Shown one piece after another: positions 15,346-15,810 of a DNA stretch of 15,810 nucleotides (position 1 is the stretch's first letter; the number at the start of each line of letters is the position of its first letter). Position numbers and translations under genes: made by a program. Source of the stretch: Candidatus Saccharimonadota bacterium (GTDB lineage: Bacteria > Patescibacteriota > Saccharimonadia > Saccharimonadales > Saccharimonadaceae). The stretch is taken from positions 1 through 15,810 of the forward strand of contig WRLZ01000004.1 in assembly GCA_009777365.1 (NCBI GenBank), read 5' to 3'. Below the pieces are notes generated by a model, which made no database searches, was not told the DNA's origin, and was given only the letters and a program-made list of their open reading frames with translations.

Positions 15346-15810
15346 TTAAGCATAAAGCTTCCTTGTGATTAGTTCCAGCTGACCCTTAATGTGGGGGTCG
15401 CCTGTCTCGAGGAGTTTTTTAATTTTGCGAACGGCATGCATTACAGTAGTGTGATCCTTCTTAAACTCGGCACCAATTTTGGGATAGCTTAATCCCTCAG
15501 AATAAAGTATATACATAATGAGTTGACGGACCTCAGCGATATCCTTGACTCGGCGGGTGCCGCGGACTTCCGAGACTTGCAAGCCGAAGAGGTGGGATAT
15601 TTTTTCGGTAATTTGCCCAGGGGTGAGTTGGCTGCTAGAACTCTTAGCGCGCACGCCTTTTATGAGGTTTTTGGCGGCCTCGATGGTCGGTTCGGTTTGA
15701 CAGAGTTCATAGGCGGCGCAGAGGACATTTAGGATGCCTTCGATTTCTCGCACGTTGGTGTGGCAGTTTTTGGCGATATATTCTATAAGTTCGTTGTCGA
15801 AGGGTACATT
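15346..15810 (-). CDS. dnaA: Chromosomal replication initiator DnaA, 3' part
   Basis: The frame is open to the right edge, so the N-terminal part including the Walker motifs is outside the window. The visible 154 residues begin in the lid of the AAA+ domain (DNELIEYIAKNC, then NVREIEGIL, the sensor 2 region). They continue through a linker into DNA-binding domain IV, with AEVRQLIMYILYSEG, PKIGAEF and the DnaA signature KKDHTTVMHAVRKI. The signature loop KKDHTTV has Lys-Lys where many bacteria have Gly-Arg. The stop is TAA (complement of 15346-15348). DnaA binds 9-bp boxes and opens the origin; similar boxes lie just downstream, before dnaN. Confidence 0.96.
   Translation of the reverse strand, partial: NVPFDNELIEYIAKNCHTNVREIEGILNVLCAAYELCQTEPTIEAAKNLIKGVRAKSSSSQLTPGQITEKISHLFGLQVSEVRGTRRVKDIAEVRQLIMYILYSEGLSYPKIGAEFKKDHTTVMHAVRKIKKLLETGDPHIKGQLELITRKLYA

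Noticed and set aside
15060..15353. 97-residue - strand frame filling the dnaA-dnaN gap
   Set aside because: Ser/Thr/Pro-rich composition, overlaps both neighbours, covers the DnaA-box-like sites and has no family resemblance.

Overview
The window looks like bacterial chromosomal DNA with a compact, Gram-positive-type type IV secretion/conjugation-like gene cluster on the + strand (about 1-12.7 kb). This runs tail-to-tail into the replication genes recF, dnaN and dnaA on the - strand (12.9-15.8 kb). A PrgI-family protein, a proline-rich VirB4-N-terminal-like protein, a VirB4/TraC ATPase, very large membrane proteins of unknown family and a two-domain wall hydrolase, with no outer-membrane T4SS parts in view, suggest a monoderm-like or Candidate Phyla Radiation (Patescibacteria, Saccharibacteria-like) genome. 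That placement is inference from gene style; no taxonomic marker was searched. TGA serves as a stop twice, including an ATGA overlap, so the standard code is most likely.

Layout. At 1-490 is the 3' end of a helical protein of unknown function. At 495-3032 is an 845-residue membrane-anchored protein with an HELAH zinc-protease motif. At 3033-3457 is a non-coding stretch with two perfect 48-bp tandem repeats, degenerate relatives, and two interleaved near-consensus promoters. At 3458-7461 lie prgI-like, virB4-N-like and virB4-like genes, overlapping or 4 bp apart, closed by a clear intrinsic terminator (7483-7510). A second strong promoter (7537-7565) starts an apparently leaderless operon. It encodes a 1047-residue membrane protein, a lysozyme + M23-like exported enzyme, and a small single-pass membrane protein ending at 12731. 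A short non-coding region (12732-12909) carries tandem repeats, hairpins and a near-perfect promoter that points antisense into recF. Then come recF, dnaN, a 278-bp gap with DnaA-box-like sites, and the 3' part of dnaA.

How the genes fit together (inference). The VirB4-like ATPase would drive assembly or transport with the PrgI/VirB3-like protein. The large membrane proteins would form the channel or surface parts. The lysozyme/M23 protein would open peptidoglycan locally, and the HELAH protein may process surface substrates. No coupling ATPase (VirD4), relaxase or VirB11 is visible here.

Most unusual points: a recurring promoter form (TTGAC, 17 bp, TGTGCTATAAT, then N-GGGGTA) at both T4SS operons and at an antisense site in front of recF; DnaA-box-like inverted repeats over the second T4SS promoter that match a 9-mer in the dnaA-dnaN gap; an unbroken G-over-C excess on the + strand across dnaA-dnaN-recF, which argues against an origin in that gap; a tethered metalloprotease in the T4SS cluster; and an M23 domain in which the expected first zinc ligand is Gln.
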